A stretch of 64,000 nucleotides of DNA from COMBO-56-21 sp963705355 (lineage in GTDB: Archaea > Thermoplasmatota > Thermoplasmata > UBA10834): NCBI GenBank assembly GCA_963705355.1, contig OY970070.1:558001-622000 (forward strand), given 5' to 3'. A program made the translations under genes and the position numbers. Shown piece after piece: positions 25,617 to 34,088 of this stretch. The first letter of the stretch is position 1. Each line of letters starts with the position of its first letter. Below the pieces are notes generated by a model. The model did not search any database, had not been told where the DNA came from, and worked only from the letters and a program-made list of their open reading frames with translations.

Positions 25617-26225
25617 GTGACGGACGAAAAGGCTGGAAAGGTTGTGGAAGTGATCAAGGAGTTCGCCAACATCGGCGCAGGCAGCGCAGCGACCGCTCTC
25701 TCTTCTCTCATGGACCTCGAGCTCATGAACGAGGTCACGTCCTGCAACATAATCCCGATGTCCAAAGTGCCCGAGTGGCTCGGCGGGGCGGAACAGGTCG
25801 TGGCGGGCACATACACCTACCTGTGCGGGAACCTCAAGAGCGGCATACTCGTCGTACTTCCGAGGAAATCGGCAGTCACTCTCTTGGCGCACCTGACGAA
25901 GGAGAAGGTCGACCTCGCATCTCTGACAGAGATACAGAAGTCCGCGCTCAAGGAGGTCGGCAACATCTGCTTGTGCTGGTATCTGGTCGCCATCTCGAAG
26001 ATGATCGACGTCGACATGATCCCGGCACCACCGGATGCGGCTGTCGATCTTTTGGGTGCGGTGCTTGACATCCCCCTGGCCAGCCTGGCGGAGAAGGTGG
26101 ACACCGTGCTCGCAGTCCACACATGTTTCAAAGGCATCGACGAGGAGTTCGAGGGGTATTTCCTGATGCTCCCAGAAGAGTCGACTCTGAAACTGATACT
26201 TGAGAGGATGACGGAGCCTAAATGA
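25617..26225 (+). CDS. cheC: CheY-P phosphatase CheC
   Basis: A 202-residue CheC/FliY-family phosphatase that dephosphorylates CheY. Both active-site motifs are present: E-xxx-E-xx-N in EVIKEFANIGAG near residue 15 and S-xxx-E-xx-N in SALKEVGNI near 115. It begins with GTG after the cheA stop. In Bacillus and archaea CheC binds CheD, which is encoded next with overlapping start and stop codons, so the adaptation circuit is likely of the CheC/CheD/CheY type. Confidence 0.93.
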   Translation: MTDEKAGKVVEVIKEFANIGAGSAATALSSLMDLELMNEVTSCNIIPMSKVPEWLGGAEQVVAGTYTYLCGNLKSGILVVLPRKSAVTLLAHLTKEKVDLASLTEIQKSALKEVGNICLCWYLVAISKMIDVDMIPAPPDAAVDLLGAVLDIPLASLAEKVDTVLAVHTCFKGIDEEFEGYFLMLPEESTLKLILERMTEPK

Positions 26226-26701
26226 TGAGCGAGCCGCGGACCGTCGGGATTGGGGAGATGGCAGTGTGCCACGCTCCCGATCAGATAGTCTGCCTTGGGC
26301 TCGGATCGTGCGTGGCCATCATACTCTACGATCCTGTGGCGAGGATCGGCGGGGTCGTCCACGTCCTGCTCCCGAGGGCGCCTGCAAATCACGACAGGGA
26401 CGAGAAGTACGCAGACACGGGAACCAGGAAGCTCGTCAGCGAGATGATCACCCGCGGCGCTAGGAAGGACCGGATCGTCGCGAAGCTGGTCGGCGGAGCG
26501 CAGATGTTTCCCAACCTGAACCTGACCATCGCAAACATAGGCCGGGAGAACAGCATGATAGTCAGGAAGATCCTGAGGGAATTAATGGTCAGGATTGTCG
26601 CTGAAGACCTGGAGGGGAACAGGGGTCGCTCCGCATATTTCGACACGTCGAACGGTCAAGTGACGGTGAAGGCGGCATTCGAGCCGGTCAGGGTTCTGTA
26701 G
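26222..26701 (+). CDS. cheD: receptor glutamine deamidase CheD
   Basis: A 159-residue deamidase that converts receptor glutamines to glutamates and also stimulates CheC. The catalytic Cys30 is in LGLGSCVAIILYD and His47 in GGVVHVLLP. Its ATG overlaps the cheC stop (ATGA). It ends the che operon; the next element is RNase P RNA. Confidence 0.94.
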   Translation: MMSEPRTVGIGEMAVCHAPDQIVCLGLGSCVAIILYDPVARIGGVVHVLLPRAPANHDRDEKYADTGTRKLVSEMITRGARKDRIVAKLVGGAQMFPNLNLTIANIGRENSMIVRKILRELMVRIVAEDLEGNRGRSAYFDTSNGQVTVKAAFEPVRVL

Positions 26702-26849
26702 GAGCGCCGACCGAGGGAGGCTGGACACCTCGGCACTGTTGTGTATTCTTCTTCCTTCTCCTCTTGCGCATCTCATCTTTCATCACAATACGGCTCGAGA
26801 TCGGATTCTGAGAAAGGCTTTTGTACGTGCAACCGCGTAGATATCGGTC

Positions 26850-27172
26850 GCCAGGAGAAGGCGGATGGCTGACGGTAGGTCTGCGTTCATCGCGGGCCGG
26901 CTGAGGAAAGTCCCCTCTCCGTGAGAAAGTGGGCTGTCAGAACAGCAGGGCGAGAGTCCTGGCAAGGGCGCAGAAACGACACAGCCTCGGGATAACGTGA
27001 TGATTCCTCTGTGGATGAAGTCTCCCGGGGATTTGGTGAAACGGCGACTCCCCACTGGAGCAAGCTCAAACGGCCGAATCGATCTCTCATCGTCGGCGGG
27101 TAGAGTGCAATAGTCGAATGCCATCACCGCTGCAAAGCGGGAACAGAAAGGGGCTTATGTCCTTCACCTGGC
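26850..27172 (+). ncRNA. rnpB: RNase P RNA
   Basis: The catalytic RNA of RNase P, which trims tRNA 5' ends. Conserved region I, GAGGAAAGTCC, is at 26903-26913 and region V, ACAGAAAGGGGCTTAT, starts at 27143; their parts form helix P4. A CRII-like GCAGAAAC lies between. The ends pair as helix P1: GCCAGG-A-GAAGG at 26850 and CCTTC-A-CCTGGC ending at 27172, which sets the boundaries. The overall layout is archaeal type A. The exact 5' end is inferred from P1. Confidence 0.92.
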
Positions 27173-27287
27173 ACAGCAAGCATGCGTCGACAGCAGAGGC
27201 TCCACACCCAGATGGATGGAGTGTCCGGATTGGTTCGAATACCGTTTCTTGAACCATCGAGAGACCCCGGTTCAACCATTCGGGGCA

Positions 27288-27674
27288 TCAACCCGATCGC
27301 GTCGACTGCCGCGCTTCGAGGTCTATCGTATCCAGCAGCAGGCGGAGGCGCCGACCCTTACTCTCAATCTCATCCTGCGTCAAGGTGTCCGCCTCAGGGC
27401 ACAGGCCGTCGATGACGACCTCGCCTTCAGGCGTCAGGTTGACTGGATAGATGACACAGCCGAGCGGCCGTGAGGCATATTCCTTGCACCGTTTCCGGTC
27501 ATGGTCATAGAAGAAGCAGTGAGCCCCGACGCTTCGCAGCCTAGGTATCCCGTCGGGGCCCCGACAGGAGAAATCGTCTTTGCGGTAGCCACGGCGTTCC
27601 AGCCGCGCAATGTCCGCATTGCAGAGCTCCATCTGCGTACCCTCGCAACATTTCTCGCAATGGGAGCAGCGCAT
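27288..27674 (-). CDS. YkgJ-family cysteine-cluster protein
   Basis: A 128-residue cytosolic protein of the YkgJ/UPF0153 type, in which conserved cysteines are thought to bind zinc or an iron-sulfur cluster. The N-terminal CSHCEKCC is the hallmark, with further cysteines near 37, 53, 63 (RCKEYASRPLGC) and 92. The biochemical role of the family is unknown. The gene lies between RNase P RNA and a decayed copy of its 3' end, reading toward rnpB. Confidence 0.8.
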   Translation of the reverse strand: MRCSHCEKCCEGTQMELCNADIARLERRGYRKDDFSCRGPDGIPRLRSVGAHCFFYDHDRKRCKEYASRPLGCVIYPVNLTPEGEVVIDGLCPEADTLTQDEIESKGRRLRLLLDTIDLEARQSTRSG

Positions 27675-27799
27675 TGAATCACCGAGACAACGAGGCTAAT
27701 TAAAGCTTGGGGCCGAGATGATAACTCCCGGCACTGACTGACCTGCAGTCCTTAGCTTCGACTGAGGGAGTGACGATACCATCACCTAGAGTAGCCTAC

Positions 27800-27813
27800 G
27801 TCCTTCACCTGGC
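27800..27813 (+). repeat. partial duplicate of the RNase P RNA 3' end
   Basis: GTCCTTCACCTGGC here is identical to the last 14 bases of RNase P RNA (27159-27172). CCATCACC at 27779-27786 also matches 27121-27128, and the bases before the repeat resemble the rnpB sequence. The two copies flank the YkgJ-family gene. Confidence 0.55.
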
Positions 27814-27937
27814 GCGGCTTTCATATCTCTGGCCATATCACTTGCAGAAACGTTCAAAGCCATTGATGCATTCTCTCGCCTCGGAAGTCAGGGCCGCAGG
27901 GCGCTAGTGGACATGTTCCGCAGAGGGGGATGAGTGA

Positions 27938-29098
27938 ATGAGAGTGGTTCAGCTTGGATGTGGTGTTTGCGGGCTTGTTTGCGCAGAGCATCTCGCGAAG
28001 AACACCAAAGTCGAAAGCCTGATTCTCGCAGATGCAAAGACCAATGCTGCTGAAGCCCTAGCCTACCGTGTTAAGAGCGACAGGATATCAGTCAAGAAAG
28101 TGAATGGAACGGATCCGAAGGCCTTGAGCAGCCTCCTCAAGGGCTGCGACCTTGTCGTCGCCACGATGCCCTGGCGGCTCAACCGACTCCCCTTGGAAAT
28201 CGCGGCCAAGCTTGGGACGAACTACCTGGATTTCGGCATGCCCTTGGACCGCACTGGACCGGAATTCGACAAGCTCGACAAGATGTGCAGGGACGCGGGC
28301 ATCACGGCCATGATAGGGATGGGCGAGGAACCCGGGATGTCCGATGTGTTTGCCGTTCACGCAGCGAGCAAACTGGACAGAGCTGACGAGGCGAACACGT
28401 ACGACGGAGACACCGGCGCAGTTGAAGGTCTGAGCATGTTCTCGCTCTGGTCACCCGTGGACTTGCTCGACGAGACGAGCGTTCCAGCGGCAGTGTTCAG
28501 AAACGGTAAGATCGAATTCATACCTCCGATGAGCGCGAGGCAGATGTACGACTTCCCCGAGCCGCTCGGTCGCCTTCCCGTCTACAAGACCAATCACGAT
28601 GAGACCTACTTCATGCCGATGGGCATCAGGACGCTGAAGAACGCGTCCTTCAACATATGCATCGACGACGCTTTCGCGCAGGCGGCCATCATGCTGCGGA
28701 AGATGGGCATGCTGAGCAAGGAACCTATCGATGTAAAAGGTCTTAAGGTGCGGCCAATAGACGTCGTGGCTTCCGTGCTTCCGAACCCTGCAGACCTCTC
28801 CGACAAAGTGAAAGGACATACCGGTTTCGCTGTCGAGGTGATCGGCGAGAAGGACGGCAGAAGGACGAAGGTGAGGATGTTCACGACAATGTCCCACCAG
28901 AAGGCCTATGAGCTTCGCAGAACCAACGCGGGCGCGTACTACGTGGGGACCGGAGGGGCCATTGCTGCCGAGATGTTCATCGATGGCGAGGTCAGGGAGA
29001 AGGGGTTCGTGATCCCCGAGCAGCTGTCCACACAGAGCTTCCTCACAAGGCTTGGACAGAAAGGTGTGAAATTCCACGAAGAGATTACGCTGCTCTGA
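27938..29098 (+). CDS. saccharopine dehydrogenase family protein
   Basis: A 386-residue oxidoreductase of the saccharopine dehydrogenase-like family. The N-terminal nucleotide-binding fold is seen in VVQLGCGVCGLVCAEHL, and a GMGEEPGMSDVFA segment near 130 matches the family. The C-terminal substrate domain is complete. Family members act on saccharopine, carboxyspermidine or lysine-derived oxo acids; the sequence alone does not decide. No lysine-pathway gene is beside it. GGAT(G)AG-type purine-rich bases precede the ATG. Confidence 0.8.
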   Translation: MRVVQLGCGVCGLVCAEHLAKNTKVESLILADAKTNAAEALAYRVKSDRISVKKVNGTDPKALSSLLKGCDLVVATMPWRLNRLPLEIAAKLGTNYLDFGMPLDRTGPEFDKLDKMCRDAGITAMIGMGEEPGMSDVFAVHAASKLDRADEANTYDGDTGAVEGLSMFSLWSPVDLLDETSVPAAVFRNGKIEFIPPMSARQMYDFPEPLGRLPVYKTNHDETYFMPMGIRTLKNASFNICIDDAFAQAAIMLRKMGMLSKEPIDVKGLKVRPIDVVASVLPNPADLSDKVKGHTGFAVEVIGEKDGRRTKVRMFTTMSHQKAYELRRTNAGAYYVGTGGAIAAEMFIDGEVREKGFVIPEQLSTQSFLTRLGQKGVKFHEEITLL

Positions 29099-29123
29099 GC
29101 CTTTGGGAGCCTGATGACCCTCG

Positions 29124-29168
29124 CCAGTGCGTTCGATGGCGCTGGTGGAATTCGGGTTCTAGCCCGAA
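29124..29168 (+). terminator. two tandem hairpins after the saccharopine dehydrogenase-like gene
   Basis: The first stem is CCAGTGC/GCGCTGG (29124-29145, one G-T pair) with an 8-base loop. The second is TTCGGG/CCCGAA (29151-29168) with a 6-base loop. They lie between two convergent genes and may stop transcription from either side; no T run follows. Confidence 0.4.
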
Positions 29169-29217
29169 AGAACGCGGAGCTCTCGCGAACGGTCGTAGAA
29201 GAGAAAATGCCCCGACG

Positions 29218-29709
29218 CTAGGTTGTGCCGCATATCCTGCAGGACACGGCCCCTCGCTTCTCCAAGTACCTCTGGTGGTACTCCTCGGCCGGGTAGAACA
29301 CAGAGGCGGGGACTATCTCGGTGACTATCTTCCTCTTGCGGTAGCGGTTAGTGGCCTGCAACTTGTCCTTTGACGCGAGTGCTGCGGCCTTCTGCTCCGC
29401 GGTGTAGTAGAATATCACCGAACGATACTGGGGGCCGACATCGGGCCCCTGCCTGTTGAGGGTCGTGGGATCATGCATCTCCCAGAACACGTTCAGGAGG
29501 TCGTCGTACGACACCACTGCTGGGTCGTACTGCGCCTCGACGGACTCTGCATGACCTGTCTTGTGCGAGCAGACGTCCTCATAGGTCGGGTTCTCGAACC
29601 TGCCGCCCGTATACCCAACCCTGGTCGTAATCACTCCTTTCACCTTACGAAAAGTTGCCTCAACATGCCAGAAACATCCTGCTGCGAAAGTGGCCTTGTC
29701 CATCATCAT
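29218..29709 (-). CDS. msrA: peptide methionine sulfoxide reductase MsrA
   Basis: It repairs oxidised methionine (S form) in proteins. The active-site motif GCFWHVEATF has the catalytic Cys at residue 12, and the family segments GYTGG, YEDVCSHKTGHAE and YHQRYLEK are present. A C-terminal CRIC motif can supply the resolving cysteines. Of 163 residues, the start lies among three consecutive ATG codons at 29709, 29706 and 29703; an upstream start at 29736 seems too long. It is convergent with the saccharopine dehydrogenase-like gene. No fused or adjacent msrB is seen. Confidence 0.94.
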   Translation of the reverse strand: MMMDKATFAAGCFWHVEATFRKVKGVITTRVGYTGGRFENPTYEDVCSHKTGHAESVEAQYDPAVVSYDDLLNVFWEMHDPTTLNRQGPDVGPQYRSVIFYYTAEQKAAALASKDKLQATNRYRKRKIVTEIVPASVFYPAEEYHQRYLEKRGAVSCRICGTT

Positions 29710-29817
29710 CACTTCAGCAGATCTCACGAGAAACACATGGAAATATCTATTCCCTGAACCGGCCCTTCAAATGCATCAGGATTTTCAGGGTCTCCCTTGA
29801 GAAGGTCCAGACTGCGC

Positions 29818-31455
29818 TCAGGGAGATGATACTCTGACGTACTTCGCCCCCGAGTTGACTGCCATCATGGCCTTTCCCTTGACGAGGGCATCGAACTCAA
29901 TGCGTTCGGGGCAGCGCTTGTCGGCGCCGACACGGAATGTCCCGTCCGGGAGGGGGGTCATGGGCTCCTCCTTGCCGTCCGGGGGAATGTATATCAGCTT
30001 TCCTCTCCGCAGGACGATTCTGAAGTTCGAATACCAGGGGTTGTGGGCCCTATAGTGACCCGGATACGATTCCCAAGCTCTCGGATGCCTGAACTCTCGT
30101 GACCCCCTGCATGGACCCTTGTGGTACCACTCAGAGCCATGAGAAACCTCAACCACCCTGTTGTTCTTGCGACCGAACTTGAACAGGAACATATGGTATG
30201 GAGGAAGATTCGCCAGGAAGGCGTCTTTGCCACGCGGCTCCAATTGCACAGTTCCGTTATCCGTGACCAGCACGACAGCGTCGCGTTCGGCCCTAAAAGC
30301 CACACATTCTCCCTCAGGGGACTCATATTCACCAACATACTCCCTGACGTTCTTCACATAGAACGGATTTCGCGCCCTGGGTACCTTTGAAACCACGTTC
30401 CCCCGAACTGCACCTCTCATGATCGAGAGTGCGTTCATGGCAACCTCGTTCGAGTCGACGTTCGAGTTATTGAGAGTGACGACGCCAAGGCCGTCGTCCA
30501 TGTCCGCGAGAATCTCGGAAGTGAACCCCAGCATTCCACCGGTATGACCCACATAGGTGTGGCCGTCGACCGGCCTAATCCCGAGACCTAGGCCATAGTA
30601 GTGTTCCTTCGGGTCCAGCGTGTCTTCGTCCGGTGCATGCACGACCTTTTCAGTTAGCATCTCGAAGCTTCTCTCGGATATGATCCGGCCGCCCGAGCTC
30701 CTTCCCCTGTTCAGCAACATTCTGATATAGATGGCCAGGTCCGAGACGGTCGACACGATCGATCCATCCGCAGTCTCGCTCTCGAACCAGGGCGCAGGCG
30801 CCAGTCTTCCCCCTGTTGGCAACGGCTGGTCATCGTGGAACGCAGCGTATCCGACCGGAAGACGCTCCCTCATCTCGTTCCTGATCACGGTCTCCGTGTT
30901 CTTCATGCCGAGCGGCTCAGTTACCCGCTCTTTGATGATCTCGCCGTTGCCCTTGCCGAGGATCTCCTCGAGCACGAGTCCCAGGATCTTGTATCCGGAA
31001 TTGGAGTAGTGGAAGAATCTCCCAGGAGTGGTGGAAGCACCGATTCGCCCAGCTGCGAGGGCCTCGGAATGGGCGGAGAGCGACTCGTCAGTGCCCATGA
31101 CGATCCCCGCTGTGTGGCTCATGAGATGGCGGAGGGTAATCGGCTTGTATTTCGACCTCATCTTGAGCCATGGCAGGTGTTTCGTCACTGGATCGTTGAT
31201 GTCCAGTCGCCCCTCCTCCTGCAGCTGGAGAAGAACGAGGCTCGCGAACGACTTGCTGATCGACCCGATCTCGAACTGCATGTCGGGGCGAATAGGGGCC
31301 TCCGATGCGATGTCTGCATATCCCTGGGCCGAGACGTGGATCGTTCGCTCTCTGTCCGTCGCTCCCACAACGAGCCCGGGAACGCCTGACACCCTCAGGT
31401 CCTCTCTGATGAACCTGTCGATTCTTTGAAAGGCGTCCCGAAATCGAGGCCCCAT
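29818..31455 (-). CDS. beta-lactamase-family serine hydrolase
   Basis: A 545-residue penicillin-binding-protein-like hydrolase. The catalytic motifs are SISKSF (SxxK, near 65), YSNSGY (YxN, near 150) and HTGG near 305. The N-terminal catalytic domain (about 1-360) is followed by a beta-rich C-terminal region (about 380-545), as in D-aminopeptidases and esterase-like class C homologs. No signal peptide is evident, so it probably acts in the cytosol, perhaps on D-amino-acid peptides or esters. It starts 2 bases after the aminotransferase stop with AAGGAG inside that gene, so the two form an operon. Since archaea lack peptidoglycan, a true lactamase role is unlikely. Confidence 0.85.
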   Translation of the reverse strand: MGPRFRDAFQRIDRFIREDLRVSGVPGLVVGATDRERTIHVSAQGYADIASEAPIRPDMQFEIGSISKSFASLVLLQLQEEGRLDINDPVTKHLPWLKMRSKYKPITLRHLMSHTAGIVMGTDESLSAHSEALAAGRIGASTTPGRFFHYSNSGYKILGLVLEEILGKGNGEIIKERVTEPLGMKNTETVIRNEMRERLPVGYAAFHDDQPLPTGGRLAPAPWFESETADGSIVSTVSDLAIYIRMLLNRGRSSGGRIISERSFEMLTEKVVHAPDEDTLDPKEHYYGLGLGIRPVDGHTYVGHTGGMLGFTSEILADMDDGLGVVTLNNSNVDSNEVAMNALSIMRGAVRGNVVSKVPRARNPFYVKNVREYVGEYESPEGECVAFRAERDAVVLVTDNGTVQLEPRGKDAFLANLPPYHMFLFKFGRKNNRVVEVSHGSEWYHKGPCRGSREFRHPRAWESYPGHYRAHNPWYSNFRIVLRRGKLIYIPPDGKEEPMTPLPDGTFRVGADKRCPERIEFDALVKGKAMMAVNSGAKYVRVSSP

Positions 31456-31457
31456 GT

Positions 31458-32825
31458 TCAGACTCCTTTTGCCTGTCCCAGAAGCCGCTCCACGCTTTCC
31501 CGGAACACTTCGGTGTGCATGTCGACGTCCTTTGCCGTCGTGAATGGAGATATCAATGCCATGTTGTGGAACGGCGTGAGCAGAATTCCCCTGTTCAAGG
31601 CCATCAGATGCATGAGACGCTCTAGTTCATAGTCCTTGCTGGCCTCGTACTCGCCGCCGTTCCTCGGCGGCTTCGGAGTGTTGTGATACTCTATCCTGAC
31701 GCCCAGCCTAACGACATGCCATGGCACCCCCGTCGTGTCTATTACCTTCTGGACACCCTTCTCGAATCGCTTCGCGAGCGGGAACATCTTGTCGAAGCTC
31801 TTCTTCGTGATCACCTTCTCCAATGTGGCTCTCATGGCCGACACCGCCAATGCGTTGCCGGTGAGAGTCCCCCCGAGACCGCTCTCGTCCGTCCCGTCAG
31901 ACAGAATCCGCTCCATGACCCTGTCAGCGACGTACTGGCTTATTCCGAACGCGGCTATTGGAACTCCGCTAGCCAAAGGCTTGCCCATCGTTATGATGTC
32001 AGGATCGAGCCCGTGCGCGGCAGTGTAGCCGCCTATGCCACAGCAAATCGTGTGCGTCTCGTCGATCACCAGAAGAGTGCCGTATCTTCTCGTGATCTCC
32101 CTCAGAGCATCGTGATAGTCTGGGTCTGGAAGGATGATACCCCTGTTCGTCATGGCAGGTTCCATGAGCGCGCAGGCAACATCCCTCGGCTCCAGGGCTC
32201 TCTCGAGGGCATCGACATCGTTGAACTCTATCACCTTCGTCGTGATGGCGGGATCCACCGGGGGCCCGATGTTTCCGCTCCGCGCGACCACCCTGCCGCG
32301 GTCCAGATTGACGAGCGTCTCGTCGACAGTACCGTGATAGCAGCCGTTCACGACCAGTATCTTGCTCCTCTTAGTCACCTGCCGTGCAAGGCGGATAGAG
32401 AACCTGTTGGCGTCTGTGGCAGTCATAGCGATCTGCCAGTACGGCATACCAAAGCGCCTCGAAAGCTCTTCCCCGACCCAGACAGAATCCTCAGTCGGGA
32501 GCATCATGGTGATCCCCTTTCTTACCTGCCTATTCACTGCATCGATCACGGCCTTCGGCGAGTGCCCGAACATGGACCCAGTATCCCCGAGGCAGAGATC
32601 GAGGTAGCGATGCCTGTCCACATCGGTCACGTACGCGCCGCGCCCCTCATTGACGAATATGGGGTACGGGCCCGCCCATCTGACCATCCAGTTCATGGGC
32701 ACGCCGGCGAGCAGAGACTTCTTCGCTCTCTCGAACAGCGCTTTGGATTTCTGGTGGTCCTTGACGAAGACCCTCTCTTCCTCGGCCATGAGCTTCTTGA
32801 TCCTTGAACGATCGATTCTCTTCAT
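31458..32825 (-). CDS. class III aminotransferase (glutamate-1-semialdehyde aminomutase-like)
   Basis: A 455-residue fold-type I PLP enzyme. It has a GSMFGHSP segment near 83, the PLP-binding DETHT near 255 (LLVIDETHTICCG) and the Schiff-base lysine in ITMGKPLASGVP near 285. Overall it resembles the HemL-like and ornithine/omega-aminotransferase branches. A role in haem synthesis is not supported, as no hem genes are nearby. It shares an operon with the serine hydrolase downstream, hinting at breakdown or modification of an unusual amino acid or amine. The substrate remains open. Confidence 0.83.
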   Translation of the reverse strand: MKRIDRSRIKKLMAEEERVFVKDHQKSKALFERAKKSLLAGVPMNWMVRWAGPYPIFVNEGRGAYVTDVDRHRYLDLCLGDTGSMFGHSPKAVIDAVNRQVRKGITMMLPTEDSVWVGEELSRRFGMPYWQIAMTATDANRFSIRLARQVTKRSKILVVNGCYHGTVDETLVNLDRGRVVARSGNIGPPVDPAITTKVIEFNDVDALERALEPRDVACALMEPAMTNRGIILPDPDYHDALREITRRYGTLLVIDETHTICCGIGGYTAAHGLDPDIITMGKPLASGVPIAAFGISQYVADRVMERILSDGTDESGLGGTLTGNALAVSAMRATLEKVITKKSFDKMFPLAKRFEKGVQKVIDTTGVPWHVVRLGVRIEYHNTPKPPRNGGEYEASKDYELERLMHLMALNRGILLTPFHNMALISPFTTAKDVDMHTEVFRESVERLLGQAKGV

Positions 32826-32984
32826 ACGAACTCCCTCGTGGAAAAGCGCGCGCGCGAAATCGACTCGAACGTACTAATAACCTGCCTTTCGCTTATCCTC
32901 TGATCGACGCTTTTTCACCTGAGGAGAACGTCAGAACCGTAATGTGGAACGCGACTCATATTCGCCTCAAGCGGAGGATAGGAA

Positions 32985-33446
32985 ATGAAGGACAAAGTGG
33001 AGATAGGCGACAAGGCGCCTGAATTCGCGTTGAAGAATCAGAACGGAGAGACGGTCAGTCTGAAGGATTTCCTTGGCAAGAAGGCAGTCGTGGTCTACTT
33101 CTACCCGAAGGACATGTCGCCCGGGTGCACGAAGGAGGCCTGTGCCTTCAGAGACAGCTACGAGGCGTTCAAGGATGCCGGGGCGGAAGTTATCGGGATC
33201 AGCTCCCAGTCGCAGGAGTCGCACAGCATTTTCTCGCTGAGGTACAACCTGCCGTTCACGCTCCTGGTCGATGAAGGCGCAAAAGTGAGGAGACTCTATA
33301 GAGTGCCTTCGTCCCTTGGGATGATCCCAGGGAGAGTCACCTATGTCATCGACAAGGAGGGGGTTGTTAGACACATCTTCTCGTCGCAGGTCGACATCGA
33401 GGGTCATGTCAACGAGGCATTGAAGATCCTGAAAACACTGACATGA
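32985..33446 (+). CDS. bcp: peroxiredoxin, Bcp/PrxQ type
   Basis: A 153-residue thiol peroxidase that reduces hydrogen peroxide and organic peroxides. The peroxidatic Cys48 lies in SPGCTKEAC, with a resolving Cys53 five residues later, the PrxQ arrangement. The thioredoxin-fold segments VVVYFYPKD and PGRVTYVIDKEG are present. It is divergent from the aminotransferase and convergent with a CBS protein. Confidence 0.95.
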   Translation: MKDKVEIGDKAPEFALKNQNGETVSLKDFLGKKAVVVYFYPKDMSPGCTKEACAFRDSYEAFKDAGAEVIGISSQSQESHSIFSLRYNLPFTLLVDEGAKVRRLYRVPSSLGMIPGRVTYVIDKEGVVRHIFSSQVDIEGHVNEALKILKTLT

Positions 33447-33459
33447 TTAGAAGGCGGAC

Positions 33460-33987
33460 TCATTCCTTGTCAGAAACCTGAGCACTCTCGGTCCGGCCAG
33501 CGCCTTTCCCAGGCCTTCCAGCTATGACCCAGATTATGTCCTGCCTTGTGATTATCCCAACCACGAGGTTCTCGTGCACTACGGGCAGTCTGTTGATGTC
33601 GTGCTCCGCGATCATGTGTATAGCTCGGTCGAGAGAGTCGTCAGGAGAGAGGCTCAGCACCTTTTGGTCCTTGGGCAATATTGTGGAAATCTTGCTCTCG
33701 GTGACCGCCCTGATAGCGAGCGAGAGTTCCCTGATCTCCTCCTTCTCTATCGCCTCGGGGTCCGTCATCTGCGCGGTCGATTCACGCAGCGCCCTCGCCC
33801 TATAGACCCTTTCCAGGATCGCACGGAAGATGTCTGTGATGCTCAGGATGCCGGTCAGGCTTCCGGAGTCATCGACGACAGGCGCACCGGACAGCCCCAT
33901 CTCCATGAGAACTAGCCAAGCGTCTTTCACATCCTCGGTCGCCTTGACCGAGACGACCTCCTTCGTCATCACGTTCTTGACGCTCAT
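33460..33987 (-). CDS. tandem CBS-domain protein
   Basis: A 175-residue protein with two CBS domains (about 1-55 and 100-155) separated by a long helical linker, the same layout as the protein at 6261-6755. Patterns are VMTKEVVSV, GAPVVDD and GILSITDIF, then ILPKDQKVLSL, INRLPVV and GIITRQDII. It probably binds a nucleotide and signals to an unknown partner. The C-terminal tail is polar and specific to this copy. Confidence 0.87.
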   Translation of the reverse strand: MSVKNVMTKEVVSVKATEDVKDAWLVLMEMGLSGAPVVDDSGSLTGILSITDIFRAILERVYRARALRESTAQMTDPEAIEKEEIRELSLAIRAVTESKISTILPKDQKVLSLSPDDSLDRAIHMIAEHDINRLPVVHENLVVGIITRQDIIWVIAGRPGKGAGRTESAQVSDKE

Positions 33988-34088
33988 CCAGCGGCTACGA
34001 CTTGCACTTCCCTCCGCGGATAGTCCCCCTTGATAAGACGTATCTAGGGACTGAGTAGATTAGAGTTTCTCAAGAAACGGCCAGCGCA

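Noticed and set aside
27215..27287. tRNA-like segment with GGTTCGAAT and CCCCGGTTCAA motifs after RNase P RNA
   Set aside because: The stems needed for a cloverleaf do not form; only isolated T-arm-like words are present.
31683..32807. 374-codon plus-strand frame opposite the class III aminotransferase
   Set aside because: Composition is rich in His, Arg and Pro as expected for a codon-shadow frame, and the minus-strand gene has all PLP motifs.
31458..32825. hemL (glutamate-1-semialdehyde aminomutase) as a named gene
   Set aside because: Family resemblance is clear, but no haem genes are nearby and the enzyme pairs with a serine hydrolase, so no symbol was assigned.
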